From contig JAZSAT010000021.1 of assembly GCA_045602025.1 (NCBI GenBank), forward strand, positions 1 to 48,768: a stretch of DNA of 48,768 bases, written 5' to 3'. This DNA comes from RGIG5579 sp045602025. GTDB lineage: Bacteria > Bacillota > Clostridia > Oscillospirales > SIG627. Within the stretch, counting starts at the first letter, position 1; each line of letters opens with the position of its first letter. This document shows positions 24,531 through 33,031 of this stretch, one piece after another. The notes below the pieces were generated by a model that saw nothing but the letters and a program-made list of their open reading frames with translations, made no database searches and was not told where the DNA came from. The translations under genes were made by a program, and so were the position numbers.

Positions 24531-26323
24531 TGCTTTTTATCCTTTCCCTCTTTTTCGGCTTTCAATTTTTCCAGCCAAGACCCGGTCAAGGGCTCCTGAC
24601 GGTTTTCTTTCTTCTTTGCTTCCTCCTCCAGACGCTCAAAAAGCTCCTTCAGAACGGCAGGTGCATTGTTGCCAAGTTCTTCTCTTTTCTTCTTCATCCC
24701 TTCAAGCTCTCCGATCTGATCGGGCGAAAAGGATTCATTCAGCACAGAAAAGGAAAACTCCTCTCCCTCTTCGGTAACCCGAAGCAGGGTCTCCAGCACC
24801 TTTTTACAAAATTCACAGCTGAAAAGCTCCGGCTTTAAAAGCGGTCTGTATTTGGAATCGGTCAGATAGTCGGGCCTTGCCAGAAGAATTCCCAAAATAT
24901 TTTCTTCCTTGGCAGCGGCAGAAACAAATTTTGCTTTGTCGGGATTGACCCGATTTCCAAGACCTCTTGTTTTCTGCAATTCCTTCTGGAGCATTTCCCG
25001 CTCCTCACGGCGAATTTCCTTTGCCGTTTGCTTATCCGTCTGCAAGCGGATCACCTGTGCCGGGATCCCTGTGACTTGTTCTGCCTTTATGATATAAAGC
25101 TCCCGCTCCACGGGACTTTGCACCGTAGATAAAAGCTTGGTGCATTCTTTGATAAATTCATCCTTTCCGTCCATGGTGGAAAGATCGTGTCCCTCCTGTA
25201 GGAGCGAGAAAAGATATTCAATGGCACCGGGGGCACTCTTGGCCGCCTTGTCAAAGGCCATTTTTCCAAAGGCACGGATAAAATCATCCGGGTCCTTCAC
25301 CGGCTCCCCTTTTGCATTGGTACCGGAAAGGGAGATGACCTTTACCTTTACCCCCGCCTCCTGTAACAGGCGAATGGCTTTTTCGGTAGCACGCTTGCCT
25401 GCGGCGTCACCGTCGTAGCAGATGCTCACCTTATCCGTATACCTTGCAAGAAGCCTGCACTGATCCTGCGTCAGCGCAGTACCGAGAGATGCCACCGCAT
25501 TGGAAACACCGTGGGCATGAAGCGATACCGCATCCATATTACCCTCGCAAAGGATCAATTCCTTTTCGGGAGAATTTTTGGCAATATTCAAGGCAAAAAC
25601 CGTACGGCTCTTTTTAAATACCGGCGTATCACCTGTGTTAAAATACTTTCGGTCCCCTTCCTTCATGGGAGCGATCTGTCTGCCGCTGAAGGCCACCACA
25701 TTTCCCGAAACATCGATCACCGGGAACATTGCCCTCCCGCGGAAATAGTCAAACAGCTTTCCCGACTTGGAAATACCTCCCAAAAAGCCGTCCTTGATCT
25801 CCTGGGCCGTATAGCCCTTGGCAGTCAGGTGACGGGTCAGCGCATCCCAAGAATCGGGCGCATATCCGAGACCGAACCGCTTGATCACGGGAAGAGAAAG
25901 CTCTCTTTTCAAAAGATAGTCAAGGCCCGCCTTTCCGTCGGGAGAAAGAAGGTATGTATGCCAGAATCTGGCCGCCTCCGCATTCATTTCATAGAAGCGT
26001 TTCTTGTTCACCCTTTTTTCCGTAGGGTCAAACACAGGCATGGGAAGACCCGCACGATTTGCAAGATATTCCACAGCGGAAACATAGTCTAAATTTTCCA
26101 TCATCCGCACAAAGGTGATCACATCGCCCCCCGCGCCGCAGCCATAGCAGTAATAGTGGCTGGGGTTCGAGTAAAGGGTAAAGGACGGTGTTTTTTCATT
26201 ATGGAAGGGACAGCAGCAAACCATATTGCTCCCCGCCCGCTTCAGTGTGGAGTATTGCCCCACGATCTCTTCCAGGGGATTTCTCAGAATCACTTCCTGA
26301 ATAAAGCTTTCCGGAATTCGCAA
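24527..26323 (-). CDS. dnaG: DNA primase
   Basis: 598 aa from a TTG start at 26323, supported by AGGAGGTGC just upstream and by the family-typical beginning RIPESFIQEVILRNPLEEIV. CHC2 zinc finger: C38, H41 (CPFHNEKTPSF) and C59, C62 (YCYGCG). The TOPRIM catalytic core follows with EGNMDAVSLHAHG and CYDGDAAGKRA, and the C-terminal region would bind DnaB helicase. It makes RNA primers for replication. The stop overlaps the rpoD start (ATGA). Upstream lies an unusual AT-rich region with DnaA-box-like sequences. Confidence 0.97.
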   Translation of the reverse strand: MRIPESFIQEVILRNPLEEIVGQYSTLKRAGSNMVCCCPFHNEKTPSFTLYSNPSHYYCYGCGAGGDVITFVRMMENLDYVSAVEYLANRAGLPMPVFDPTEKRVNKKRFYEMNAEAARFWHTYLLSPDGKAGLDYLLKRELSLPVIKRFGLGYAPDSWDALTRHLTAKGYTAQEIKDGFLGGISKSGKLFDYFRGRAMFPVIDVSGNVVAFSGRQIAPMKEGDRKYFNTGDTPVFKKSRTVFALNIAKNSPEKELILCEGNMDAVSLHAHGVSNAVASLGTALTQDQCRLLARYTDKVSICYDGDAAGKRATEKAIRLLQEAGVKVKVISLSGTNAKGEPVKDPDDFIRAFGKMAFDKAAKSAPGAIEYLFSLLQEGHDLSTMDGKDEFIKECTKLLSTVQSPVERELYIIKAEQVTGIPAQVIRLQTDKQTAKEIRREEREMLQKELQKTRGLGNRVNPDKAKFVSAAAKEENILGILLARPDYLTDSKYRPLLKPELFSCEFCKKVLETLLRVTEEGEEFSFSVLNESFSPDQIGELEGMKKKREELGNNAPAVLKELFERLEEEAKKKENRQEPLTGSWLEKLKAEKEGKDKKQ

Positions 26324-26378
26324 AAAAGCACCTCCTTTTTTCTGTTCTTATCTTTATATACGGACAAAAGGCAAAAAA

Positions 26379-26417
26379 CACTTTTTTTCTTTTAAATTTT
26401 TTGAAAAAAAGTGTTTT
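26379..26417. repeat. AT-rich hairpin upstream of dnaG
   Basis: AAACACTTTTTTT ... AAAAAAAGTGTTT, 13-bp arms. It lies in the dnaG leader/promoter region; as read on the minus strand it is followed by TTTTTTGCC and could attenuate transcription from upstream. I could not define the dnaG promoter itself with confidence. Confidence 0.5.
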
Positions 26418-26459
26418 TAAACAAAAAAATGCAAAAATAAAATTTTGTCACATTTTGAG

Positions 26460-26570
26460 TTTTCCACAGGAAAAACAGCTTATTTGTAAGAAAAAACCTT
26501 GATAAAACCAAGGTTTTCCCAACAATCCACAGAGTTTTCCACAGGTTGAATTTTTTTGCCTGTGGAAAAC
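26460..26570. promoter_or_regulatory. Cluster of DnaA-box-like 9-mers between dnaG and the pseudouridine synthase gene
   Basis: TTTTCCACA at 26460-26468 and 26535-26543, CAATCCACA at 26523-26531 and the inverse TGTGGAAAA at 26561-26569. The last two full boxes form a perfect 12-bp inverted repeat (GTTTTCCACAGG / CCTGTGGAAAAC, 26534-26545/26559-26570) around an A/T run. The DnaA consensus is TTATNCACA; each full box differs by one base. The surroundings are extremely AT rich. Confidence 0.5.
26487..26517 (-). terminator. Probable terminator of the trmB-rluA-type operon
   Basis: On the minus strand AAAACCTTG-GTTTTAT-CAAGGTTTT (26517-26509/26501-26493) continues into TTCTTAC. It lies about 70 bp after the stop of the pseudouridine synthase gene. 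Confidence 0.6.
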
Positions 26571-26585
26571 TTTTTTTGTGCATCT

Positions 26586-27521
26586 TTACTTTTCTATAGC
26601 AAAAAGCGGGTCAAAATCCGCTTCGATCACCTTTCCTGCAAGGGCGGAAAGCACCCCGTTTTCCTCGGGAAGGAAGCGCAAACGAAAGCTCCTGAGTGCC
26701 TGATAGGGAAAATCCCCGTCCTTTTCGGTACCGTATTTCTGATCTCCCACCAAGGGGTGACCGAGATGGGCAAGAGTCGCGCGGATCTGATGGGTCCGCC
26801 CCGTGTGAAGTCGAATCACAAGCCTTGTCCGATCCTTCTTTTTATCATAAACGCCTTCCTTTATTTCAGTAACGGCAGTCAAGTACCCTTCCTTCGGCGC
26901 ATCGGACACAAAAACACGGTTTTTCTCGCTGTCTTTTTTCAGATACAGGGTTACAAGGCCCTTTTTTTCCAATTTTCCGTGGCAAAAGGCAAGGTACTCC
27001 TTTTCCACAAGATGCCCGCGGATCATTTCGTTTGCCTCCCGAAGGGCAGGTGCATTTTTTGCCGCGATCACAAGACCCGAGGTATTGCGGTCAATACGGT
27101 TGCAAAGAGCAGGCGCAAAAGAATTTTCCTTCTCCGGACAAAATTCGCCCTTTTGGTAAAGGTATGCTTTGATATGATCGATCAGGGTCCCCGTTTCCTG
27201 CGCCTCATCCGCGTGACAGGAAAGGCCGATGGGCTTATCGCAAATGATCAGATTTTCATCTTCGTATACAACGGTAAGATCCGGTGTCAGAGTAAGAAAG
27301 CGATCTTCTCTTTCTCCGAAGAAATCGGGAGAAAGAAACATCTGTACCACATCACCCTCTAAAAGCTTTTGGCTGATCTCACAGCGTTTTCGGTTCACCT
27401 TGATCTTTTTCAGGCGAATGGCCTTGTAAAGAAGGGATTTGGGAAGTCCCACCGTGGCCTTCAGAACAAATTTGTCCACCCGCTGGCCCGCATCATTGGG
27501 GCCGATGATAAATTCTTTCAT
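26586..27521 (-). CDS. RluA-family 23S rRNA pseudouridine synthase
   Basis: 311 aa. An N-terminal S4-like RNA-binding domain (VDKFVLKATVGLPKSLLYKAIRLKKIKVN) precedes the catalytic domain with CNRIDRNTSGLVI, in which the Asp of the RxD motif is the nucleophile, and the later RLHTGRTHQIRATLAHLGHPLVGD signature. It converts uridines to pseudouridine in large-subunit rRNA, as RluD/RluC do; the exact position cannot be told from sequence. It overlaps trmB by 4 nt, so the two RNA-modifying enzymes are translated from one message. Confidence 0.92.
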   Translation of the reverse strand: MKEFIIGPNDAGQRVDKFVLKATVGLPKSLLYKAIRLKKIKVNRKRCEISQKLLEGDVVQMFLSPDFFGEREDRFLTLTPDLTVVYEDENLIICDKPIGLSCHADEAQETGTLIDHIKAYLYQKGEFCPEKENSFAPALCNRIDRNTSGLVIAAKNAPALREANEMIRGHLVEKEYLAFCHGKLEKKGLVTLYLKKDSEKNRVFVSDAPKEGYLTAVTEIKEGVYDKKKDRTRLVIRLHTGRTHQIRATLAHLGHPLVGDQKYGTEKDGDFPYQALRSFRLRFLPEENGVLSALAGKVIEADFDPLFAIEK

Positions 27522-28171
27522 TCTTTATATGCCGTCACGGCATTGATAGTCAGTCCCTTGCCGGAAAAATTAATTTCGTATTCCGTGAGGATATTATCCT
27601 CTGCCCAAGAAGAGTTGTGAAGGTCGCGGCAAATATCCTCACACCGCCAGCCGCAGGCGGCGTAATTTTCCAGAGAGGATTCAAACAAAAGAACATTGTC
27701 CGTCTTTTGACGAATATAGCCGCCGTCCTTTAAAATGCTCCGATACACCGCAAGAAAAGAAGGTGCAGTCAATCTTCTTTTTGCGTGGCGGGCCTTTGGC
27801 CAGGGATCGGAAAAATTCAAATAGATCCGATCGATCTCACCCTCTGCAAAATATTCACCCAATTTTGCCGCATCTGCATTTAAGAAAAGCACATTGGAAA
27901 GTCCTTTTTCAAACAGCTTCTCCACTGCAAGAAGCATCGCCTCACGGCAATATTCCACCGCTACAAAAAGAACATCGGGATTGCGTGTCGCCATTTCCAA
28001 AATAAAAGCACCCTTGCCGCAGCCGATCTCCAAATGAAGCTCCCTCTCCTCGGCATTTTCCACGGGGAAAAGAGAGCGGTATGCGCCTTTATGGGTTTCG
28101 GGGGAAGTAATCAGAAGCGCGGAACAAGCCTGCAAACGCTCGTCGGTATGCTTCTTTTTTCTCATTCTCAT
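27518..28171 (-). CDS. trmB: tRNA (guanine-N7)-methyltransferase
   Basis: A 217-aa SAM-dependent methyltransferase that forms m7G46 in tRNA. The SAM-binding loop LHLEIGCGKGAFI lies near residues 44-58, followed by FVAVEYCREAM, LNADAA, the TrmB-specific INR-like LNFSDPWPKARHAKRRL and the C-terminal TEYE motif. The N-terminal MRMRKKK is basic, as expected for tRNA contact. First gene of a two-gene operon with the pseudouridine synthase; promoter at 28205-28233. Divergent from ctsR. Confidence 0.96.
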   Translation of the reverse strand: MRMRKKKHTDERLQACSALLITSPETHKGAYRSLFPVENAEERELHLEIGCGKGAFILEMATRNPDVLFVAVEYCREAMLLAVEKLFEKGLSNVLFLNADAAKLGEYFAEGEIDRIYLNFSDPWPKARHAKRRLTAPSFLAVYRSILKDGGYIRQKTDNVLLFESSLENYAACGWRCEDICRDLHNSSWAEDNILTEYEINFSGKGLTINAVTAYKE

Positions 28172-28204
28172 ATCTTATCCTGCCTTGCTGAATTTCTTCC
28201 TTTT

Positions 28205-28233
28205 ATTTTACCACTCTTTTTCGGGAAAAGCAA
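28205..28233 (-). promoter_or_regulatory. trmB promoter
   Basis: Minus strand TTGCTT (28233-28228), 17-nt spacer, TAAAAT (28210-28205). Confidence 0.65.
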
Positions 28234-28276
28234 CTAAGATCTGCCGGTGTTTCAAAAAATCAAAAAAAATTTTGTT

Positions 28277-28293
28277 TTTGACCTTCTTTGACC
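28277..28293 (-). promoter_or_regulatory. CtsR box 1
   Basis: On the minus strand GGTCAAAGAAGGTCAAA, a perfect match to the CtsR heptad consensus RGTCAAANANRGTCAAA, immediately upstream of the -35 box. Confidence 0.92.
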
Positions 28294-28321
28294 TTGACAA
28301 ATCAAAAACAGGTGCTATAAT
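28294..28321 (+). promoter_or_regulatory. ctsR operon promoter
   Basis: TTGACA (28294-28299), 16-nt spacer, TATAAT (28316-28321), bracketed by two oppositely oriented CtsR boxes. Confidence 0.88.
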
Positions 28322-28331
28322 AAAATCAGAA

Positions 28332-28354
28332 AGTCAAAGAAAGTCAAAGTCAAA
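28332..28354 (+). promoter_or_regulatory. CtsR box 2, with a third heptad
   Basis: AGTCAAAGAAAGTCAAA (28332-28348) is a perfect CtsR box, extended by a further GTCAAA (28349-28354). It lies between the start of transcription and the ribosome binding site AAGGAG. Confidence 0.92.
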
Positions 28355-28366
28355 AAGGAGTCGCCT

Positions 28367-28837
28367 ATGATCTTATCTCAAAAAATTGCAATGCTGATTG
28401 AAGAAATGCTGGAGGAGGCGGGAGGCGAGCTTTCCCTTGTGCGAAACGAATTTGCCACAAGGCTCGGCTGTGTACCCAGTCAGATCAATTATGTGATCAC
28501 CTCCCGCTTTACCCCGGAGAGAGGGTATGTGGTAGAAAGCCGCAGAGGCGGCGGCGGATATATCCGCATTCGCAAGGTGGCAATGGACCGGGACCGCTAC
28601 CTGATGCATTTTTATCAGTCCATCTCCGACCGGATCGATGCGGACAGCGCGCGGTATTTCTTGGAAGAGCTTGCAAGACAGGAGGTCTTAACCCCAAGGG
28701 AAGCCAAGATCATATTCGCTTCTCTGTCAAACGGAGCCTTGAAACATGTAAGCCCGGAGGGGAGAGACACAGTCAGAGCACAGATCTTCAAGCACGTGCT
28801 CCTTCAGATTCTTTCGGAAAGTGAGGATTCATTATGA
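28367..28837 (+). CDS. ctsR: CtsR class III heat-shock repressor
   Basis: A 156-aa dimeric repressor. The N-terminal winged HTH contains FATRLGCVPSQINYVITSRF and the glycine-rich wing YVVESRRGGGGYIRI, whose arginine is the target that lets the protein sense heat in Bacillus. The C-terminal four-helix domain (about 80-156) recruits McsA/McsB. First gene of ctsR-mcsA-mcsB-clpC; autoregulated through the two boxes around its promoter. The stop overlaps mcsA by 4 nt. Confidence 0.97.
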   Translation: MILSQKIAMLIEEMLEEAGGELSLVRNEFATRLGCVPSQINYVITSRFTPERGYVVESRRGGGGYIRIRKVAMDRDRYLMHFYQSISDRIDADSARYFLEELARQEVLTPREAKIIFASLSNGALKHVSPEGRDTVRAQIFKHVLLQILSESEDSL

Positions 28838-29316
28838 TCTTATGTGAAAAATGCGGCAAAAACAAAGCCACCTTCTTTTATCAGGAAAATAAAAACGGCA
28901 TCAAAAAAGAAATACACCTTTGCTCCCACTGTGCGGGAGAAGCCCATCTTACCTCGGAGGACTTTTTTACTCCCTTTTCCCTTTTCTCGCCCTTTGTCGG
29001 CAGAGACCTTCAGGCGGAAAAGAAATGCCCCCGATGCGGCATGACCCTTTCCGCCATTCAGAAAAAAGGAAAATTCGGCTGCAGCGAATGCTACGATACC
29101 TTTTCCAAAGAGCTGGATCTGACCCCTTTTATCGGAAAGGGCTATGAAGGAGAACTTAAAACAGAAAAAACGAAAAAAGAAGAGCAGAAGCCCTCAGCGG
29201 CCCTCTCTCCTCTTGATTCACTGAAGGCACAGCTGAAAAAAGCCCTGGAAGAGGAAGAGTACGAAAAAGCCGCGACCCTTCGGGACGAAATCCGCCGTGA
29301 GGAGGGGAAAGCATGA
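28834..29316 (+). CDS. mcsA: McsA, activator of the McsB arginine kinase
   Basis: 160 aa with two zinc-binding clusters, CEKCGKN...CSHCAGE (4-30) and CPRCGM...GCSECYDTF (about 65-88), followed by a linker and a C-terminal UVR motif (DSLKAQLKKALEEEEYEKAATLRDEIRR) that contacts the Clp machinery. It stimulates McsB and modulates CtsR. Translationally coupled to both neighbours by 4-nt overlaps. Confidence 0.96.
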   Translation: MILCEKCGKNKATFFYQENKNGIKKEIHLCSHCAGEAHLTSEDFFTPFSLFSPFVGRDLQAEKKCPRCGMTLSAIQKKGKFGCSECYDTFSKELDLTPFIGKGYEGELKTEKTKKEEQKPSAALSPLDSLKAQLKKALEEEEYEKAATLRDEIRREEGKA

Positions 29317-30329
29317 ATTGGTATGAAAAGGAAACGGGGGTCTTTTCTCCCGTAATCTCTACCCGTGTCCGCTTTGCGAGAAATTTAGAGGGCATCCCCT
29401 TCCCGCACAGAGCAAGCGAAACGGAGCAGGAGCTTATCTGGAACAAGGTTTCCGAGGCTCTGGCAGAAAAGAATATGAGAAAGATCCCCTTTGAGGGGCA
29501 GGAAAAGCTTGTAAAAGAAAGCTTTGTGGAAACAAGGATCGCAAGCAAAAATTTGCTCCAAAAAGAAAAGGGCGCAGGGCTTCTTCTCTCTCCCGAAGGG
29601 GATGTTTCCATTATGGTAGGAGAGGAGGATCACATTCGCCTGCAGGTGATCAAAACAGGCGAAAGGATCAGCGAGGCCTTAAAAACCGCCTCCGATTACG
29701 CGGCTTTTTTGGAAGAAAAGCTCCCTTTGGCGAAGCGGGAAAATTTAGGATACCTTACATCCTGCCCCACCAATTTAGGAAGTGGCTGCCGCATCTCCGT
29801 GATGATCCATCTGCCCGCACTTTCTGCCCTTGGTGCCATCGGCAGCCTTGTGGAACATTTAGGTGCGGTCGGCTACACCGTACGCGGTGCCTTCGGCGAA
29901 GGCAGCCGCAGTGAAGAAGGGATCCTACAGATCTCCAATCAGAAACGGGGAAATTTTCCCCCTGAAAAAATTGCGGAGGATTTTGAAGAGATCCTTCGGA
30001 AAATTCGGACTATGGAAGCAGAAGCCGGAGCAAAAATCTACAAGGAACAGAGCCTTGAGATCCGCGACCGCATCTGTCGCGCCGTAGGTACCCTTCGCTA
30101 TGCAGAAAAAATATCTTACAGGGAATTTCTTACGCTCTTTTCCCTGGTACGCTTCGGAAAAGCACTTGGCCTGGACACCGCAAGAGAATTCTGTCTCCCA
30201 GACCGACTTCTCTTTGAGCTTGCCCCATCGCCTCTTGTTCTTTCCGATCTGTCCCTTCAGGACTCCGAAAAAAGAGACGCTTCCCGCGCCTTAAGGATCA
30301 AAGGGGCAAATATGAAAAAGGAGGAATAA
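29313..30329 (+). CDS. mcsB: McsB protein-arginine kinase
   Basis: A 338-aa guanidino-phosphotransferase that marks proteins with phosphoarginine for ClpCP degradation. Substrate/ATP motifs: VISTRVRFARNLEGIPFP (12-29), YLTSCPTNLGSGCRISV with the catalytic Cys (about 150-165), RGAFGEGSRS and the C-terminal RRxA-type regulatory region DRLLFEL. In Bacillus, McsB inactivates CtsR under stress. Starts within the mcsA stop and ends 3 nt before clpC. Confidence 0.96.
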   Translation: MNWYEKETGVFSPVISTRVRFARNLEGIPFPHRASETEQELIWNKVSEALAEKNMRKIPFEGQEKLVKESFVETRIASKNLLQKEKGAGLLLSPEGDVSIMVGEEDHIRLQVIKTGERISEALKTASDYAAFLEEKLPLAKRENLGYLTSCPTNLGSGCRISVMIHLPALSALGAIGSLVEHLGAVGYTVRGAFGEGSRSEEGILQISNQKRGNFPPEKIAEDFEEILRKIRTMEAEAGAKIYKEQSLEIRDRICRAVGTLRYAEKISYREFLTLFSLVRFGKALGLDTAREFCLPDRLLFELAPSPLVLSDLSLQDSEKRDASRALRIKGANMKKEE

Positions 30330-30332
30330 CCT

Positions 30333-32765
30333 ATGCAAGGAAATTTTTCAGAAAATGCAAAAAGAGCACTTCAGAATGCACAAAGTGCCGCAGAAGAATT
30401 AAGGCATGACTATATCGGCAGCGAGCATCTTTTGCTGGGTCTTTGCCTGACGGAGGATTCCACCGCCCAGGCCCTTTTGGAAGAAGCGGGCGTTACCTTC
30501 GACGGCGCAAAGGAAAAGCTTTGCCGCTTGGTGGAGATGGGCAGTGAGCCTGTGGGCGATACTGCGCAGATCACCCCGAGAGCGCAAAGGATCCTGCAAG
30601 GAGCCGTATATGAAAGTGCCAAAAACCACAGAGAAACGGGAACGGAGTTTATTCTCCTTGCCCTTCTTTCCGATAAGGATTCCCTGGGAATGCGAATCCT
30701 TTCCCTTTTGGGTGTGGACCTTTCCGCCCTTTATAAAAACCTTGTTGAGATCATTCGGGAAAGCAACTCGATGGAACAGGAAAAGACCGGCAAAGGAAAA
30801 GCTTCCCGCGGCGAAAAATTAAAGCATCTGGAAAAATACGGTCACGATTTGACCGAGGAAGCCAAAAACGGCGGTCTCGATCCTCTCATCGGAAGAGAAA
30901 ACGAGCTGGAGCGTGTCATTCAGATCCTCTCCAGAAGAAACAAAAACAACCCCTGCCTGATCGGCGAACCGGGTGTGGGCAAAACCGCCATTGCAGAAGG
31001 CCTTGCTCAGAAGATCGCCGCCGGGGATGTGCCCGATACCCTTCGGGATAAAAGGGTTGTCACCCTGGACCTTGCCGCTATGGTAGCAGGCTCCAAGTAC
31101 CGCGGTGAATTTGAAGAAAGGATCAAAAATGTCATTGACGAGGTGATTGAAAACGGTCAGATCATTCTCTTTATCGACGAGATCCACACCATTGTGGGCG
31201 CAGGTGCTTCGGAAGGCAGTATGGACGCCTCCAACATCCTAAAGCCCGCCCTTTCCCGCGGAAAGCTTCAGCTGATCGGTGCCACGACCCTGGCAGAATA
31301 CCGTACCATTGAAAAGGACGCGGCCCTGGAAAGAAGATTTCAGTCGGTGAATGTGGGAGAGCCCTCGGAAGAGGAAGCCACTCTCATTTTAAAGGGCCTT
31401 CGGGAAAAATACGAAGCCCATCACGGCCTGAAGATTCCCGATGAAGCCATTGAAAGCGCAGTAAAGCTTTCCGCAAGATACATCTCCGACCGCTTTCTTC
31501 CCGATAAGGCCATCGACCTGATCGACGAAGCCGCCTCCCGCAAGCGCATCTCAAAGCTTTCTCCCACAGAAGGAGAAAAAAAGCTGCAAAAGGAAATTGC
31601 CCTTCTGGAGGAAGAAAAAAAGAAGGCGGTTGCCGATGAAGCTTATGAAAAAGCGGGAGAAACATTAAAAGCGATCCGTGAAAAGACCGCCCTTTTGGAA
31701 AAAGAAAAGGAAAACCGCGGAATGAACACGGAAAACGCCATCTCGGAAGAAGACATTGCCCAGGTTCTGACCCAGTGGACACAGATCCCCGTGAAATGCC
31801 TGATGGAGGAGGAAGCACAGCGTCTTTCCCGGATGGAGGAGATCCTGGAGGAGCGGGTCATGGGTCAAAGAGAAGCAGTGGAAGCAGTCAGCCGCGCCAT
31901 CCGCCGCAGCAGAACAGGGCTGAAGGACCCCAAAAGGCCCGTGGGCACCTTCCTGTTCACAGGACCCACCGGCGTGGGCAAAACAGAGCTTTCCCGTGCC
32001 TTGGGAAGCGTTCTCTTCGGCTCGGAAACAAAACTCATCCGTGTGGATATGTCGGAATTTATGGAAAAGCATTCCGTGGCAAAATTCATCGGCTCCCCGC
32101 CCGGCTATGTAGGCTTTGACGACGGGGGACAATTAACGGAAAAGATCCGCAGAAATCCTTACTCCATCGTCCTGTTCGATGAAATTGAAAAAGCCCATCC
32201 GGATGTATTCAATATCCTTTTGCAAATGCTGGAGGACGGACAGCTTACCGACTCCCACGGCAGAAAGGTGGATTTTAAAAACACCGTTATCATTATGACC
32301 TCCAACTGCGGCGCAAGTGAGCTGAGTGTGAAAAAAACCCTCGGCTTTTCCACAGGGGACGAAAAGAAGGAGCAGGACAGCGACGACGAAGAAAAGATCC
32401 ACCGCGCCTTAAGAGCTACCTTCCGTCCCGAGTTTTTGAACCGCTTGGACGAGATCATCGTGTTCCACCGTCTCGGAGAAGAAGAAATTTTCTCCATTGC
32501 AAAGAAAATGCTTCGGGAAGTGGCAGAAAGACTTTTTTCCGCAAGAAAAATGACCCTGGAATTTTCGGAGGATGTGGTGAAAAAGCTTGCAAAAGAGGGC
32601 TTTGATCCTGTGTACGGTGCAAGACCTCTCCGCCGCGCCATTCAGAAAAATGTAGAGGATTCCCTCTCCACCTATCTGCTTGCCTCCACCTTCCGCGAAG
32701 GAGATCATATTCTTGCCACCCTTGACGAAAAAGGAAAGATCGTCTATAACAAAACAGAGAAATAA
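30333..32765 (+). CDS. clpC: ClpC AAA+ unfoldase
   Basis: 810 aa. The N-terminal Clp repeat domain (1-145) binds McsB and adaptors. AAA-1 has Walker A GEPGVGKTAIAEGL and Walker B IILFIDEIH. The coiled-coil M-domain lies at about 410-470 (EEEKKKAVADEAYEKAGETL, rich in K/E), and AAA-2 has GPTGVGKTELSRAL, Walker B IVLFDEIEKAH and the C-terminal D2 small domain with VYGARPLRRAIQ. Like Bacillus ClpC it should feed phosphoarginine-marked and misfolded proteins to ClpP (not encoded here). Last gene of the CtsR operon, with a terminator after it. Confidence 0.97.
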   Translation: MQGNFSENAKRALQNAQSAAEELRHDYIGSEHLLLGLCLTEDSTAQALLEEAGVTFDGAKEKLCRLVEMGSEPVGDTAQITPRAQRILQGAVYESAKNHRETGTEFILLALLSDKDSLGMRILSLLGVDLSALYKNLVEIIRESNSMEQEKTGKGKASRGEKLKHLEKYGHDLTEEAKNGGLDPLIGRENELERVIQILSRRNKNNPCLIGEPGVGKTAIAEGLAQKIAAGDVPDTLRDKRVVTLDLAAMVAGSKYRGEFEERIKNVIDEVIENGQIILFIDEIHTIVGAGASEGSMDASNILKPALSRGKLQLIGATTLAEYRTIEKDAALERRFQSVNVGEPSEEEATLILKGLREKYEAHHGLKIPDEAIESAVKLSARYISDRFLPDKAIDLIDEAASRKRISKLSPTEGEKKLQKEIALLEEEKKKAVADEAYEKAGETLKAIREKTALLEKEKENRGMNTENAISEEDIAQVLTQWTQIPVKCLMEEEAQRLSRMEEILEERVMGQREAVEAVSRAIRRSRTGLKDPKRPVGTFLFTGPTGVGKTELSRALGSVLFGSETKLIRVDMSEFMEKHSVAKFIGSPPGYVGFDDGGQLTEKIRRNPYSIVLFDEIEKAHPDVFNILLQMLEDGQLTDSHGRKVDFKNTVIIMTSNCGASELSVKKTLGFSTGDEKKEQDSDDEEKIHRALRATFRPEFLNRLDEIIVFHRLGEEEIFSIAKKMLREVAERLFSARKMTLEFSEDVVKKLAKEGFDPVYGARPLRRAIQKNVEDSLSTYLLASTFREGDHILATLDEKGKIVYNKTEK

Positions 32766-32792
32766 AAAAAGAGCCTTTCGGCTCTTTTTTTA
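32766..32792 (+). terminator. clpC operon terminator
   Basis: AAAGAGCC-TTTC-GGCTCTTTTTTT immediately after the stop codon. Confidence 0.92.
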
Positions 32793-32793
32793 A

Positions 32794-33031
32794 CGCAGGT
32801 AAATTTGCGAGACGAGGAAAAGGAAAAAAGCCCAAGGGCGTTTACTTTTCGTAAATAACCGAAGGGCTTTTTGATATTTGACGAAGTCACAGCGAATTTT
32901 ACAAAGTTTAAAAACGCAGTAAAATCGAGCGAGACGAGGCGCGCAAAGGAAATGCGAAGGCGTTTACTCCCGTAAATAACTGAGCATTTCTCTGAAGCGG
33001 AACGAAGTCGCAGCCGATATTACAAAGTTTT
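32794..33031. repeat. Constant-tail structured repeat, two tandem copies
   Basis: Copy a (32794-32910) and copy b (32911-33031) share the order GCGAGACGAGG, a variable outer stem, an inner TTTAC/GTAAA hairpin, then a constant tail CGAAGTCRCAGC..GATTTTACAAAGTTT. The outer stem is AAAAAGCCC/GGGCTTTTT in copy a and GAAATGC/GCATTTC in copy b: different sequence, pairing preserved. The tail of copy b runs into the 3' end of the acyltransferase gene and supplies its stop codon. A third full copy lies at 46705-46827. Confidence 0.8.

Noticed and set aside
26324..26585. Chromosomal replication origin
   Set aside because: DnaA-box-like sites exist, but dnaA, dnaN and a clear unwinding element with trios are missing; kept only as a possible DnaA-binding cluster.
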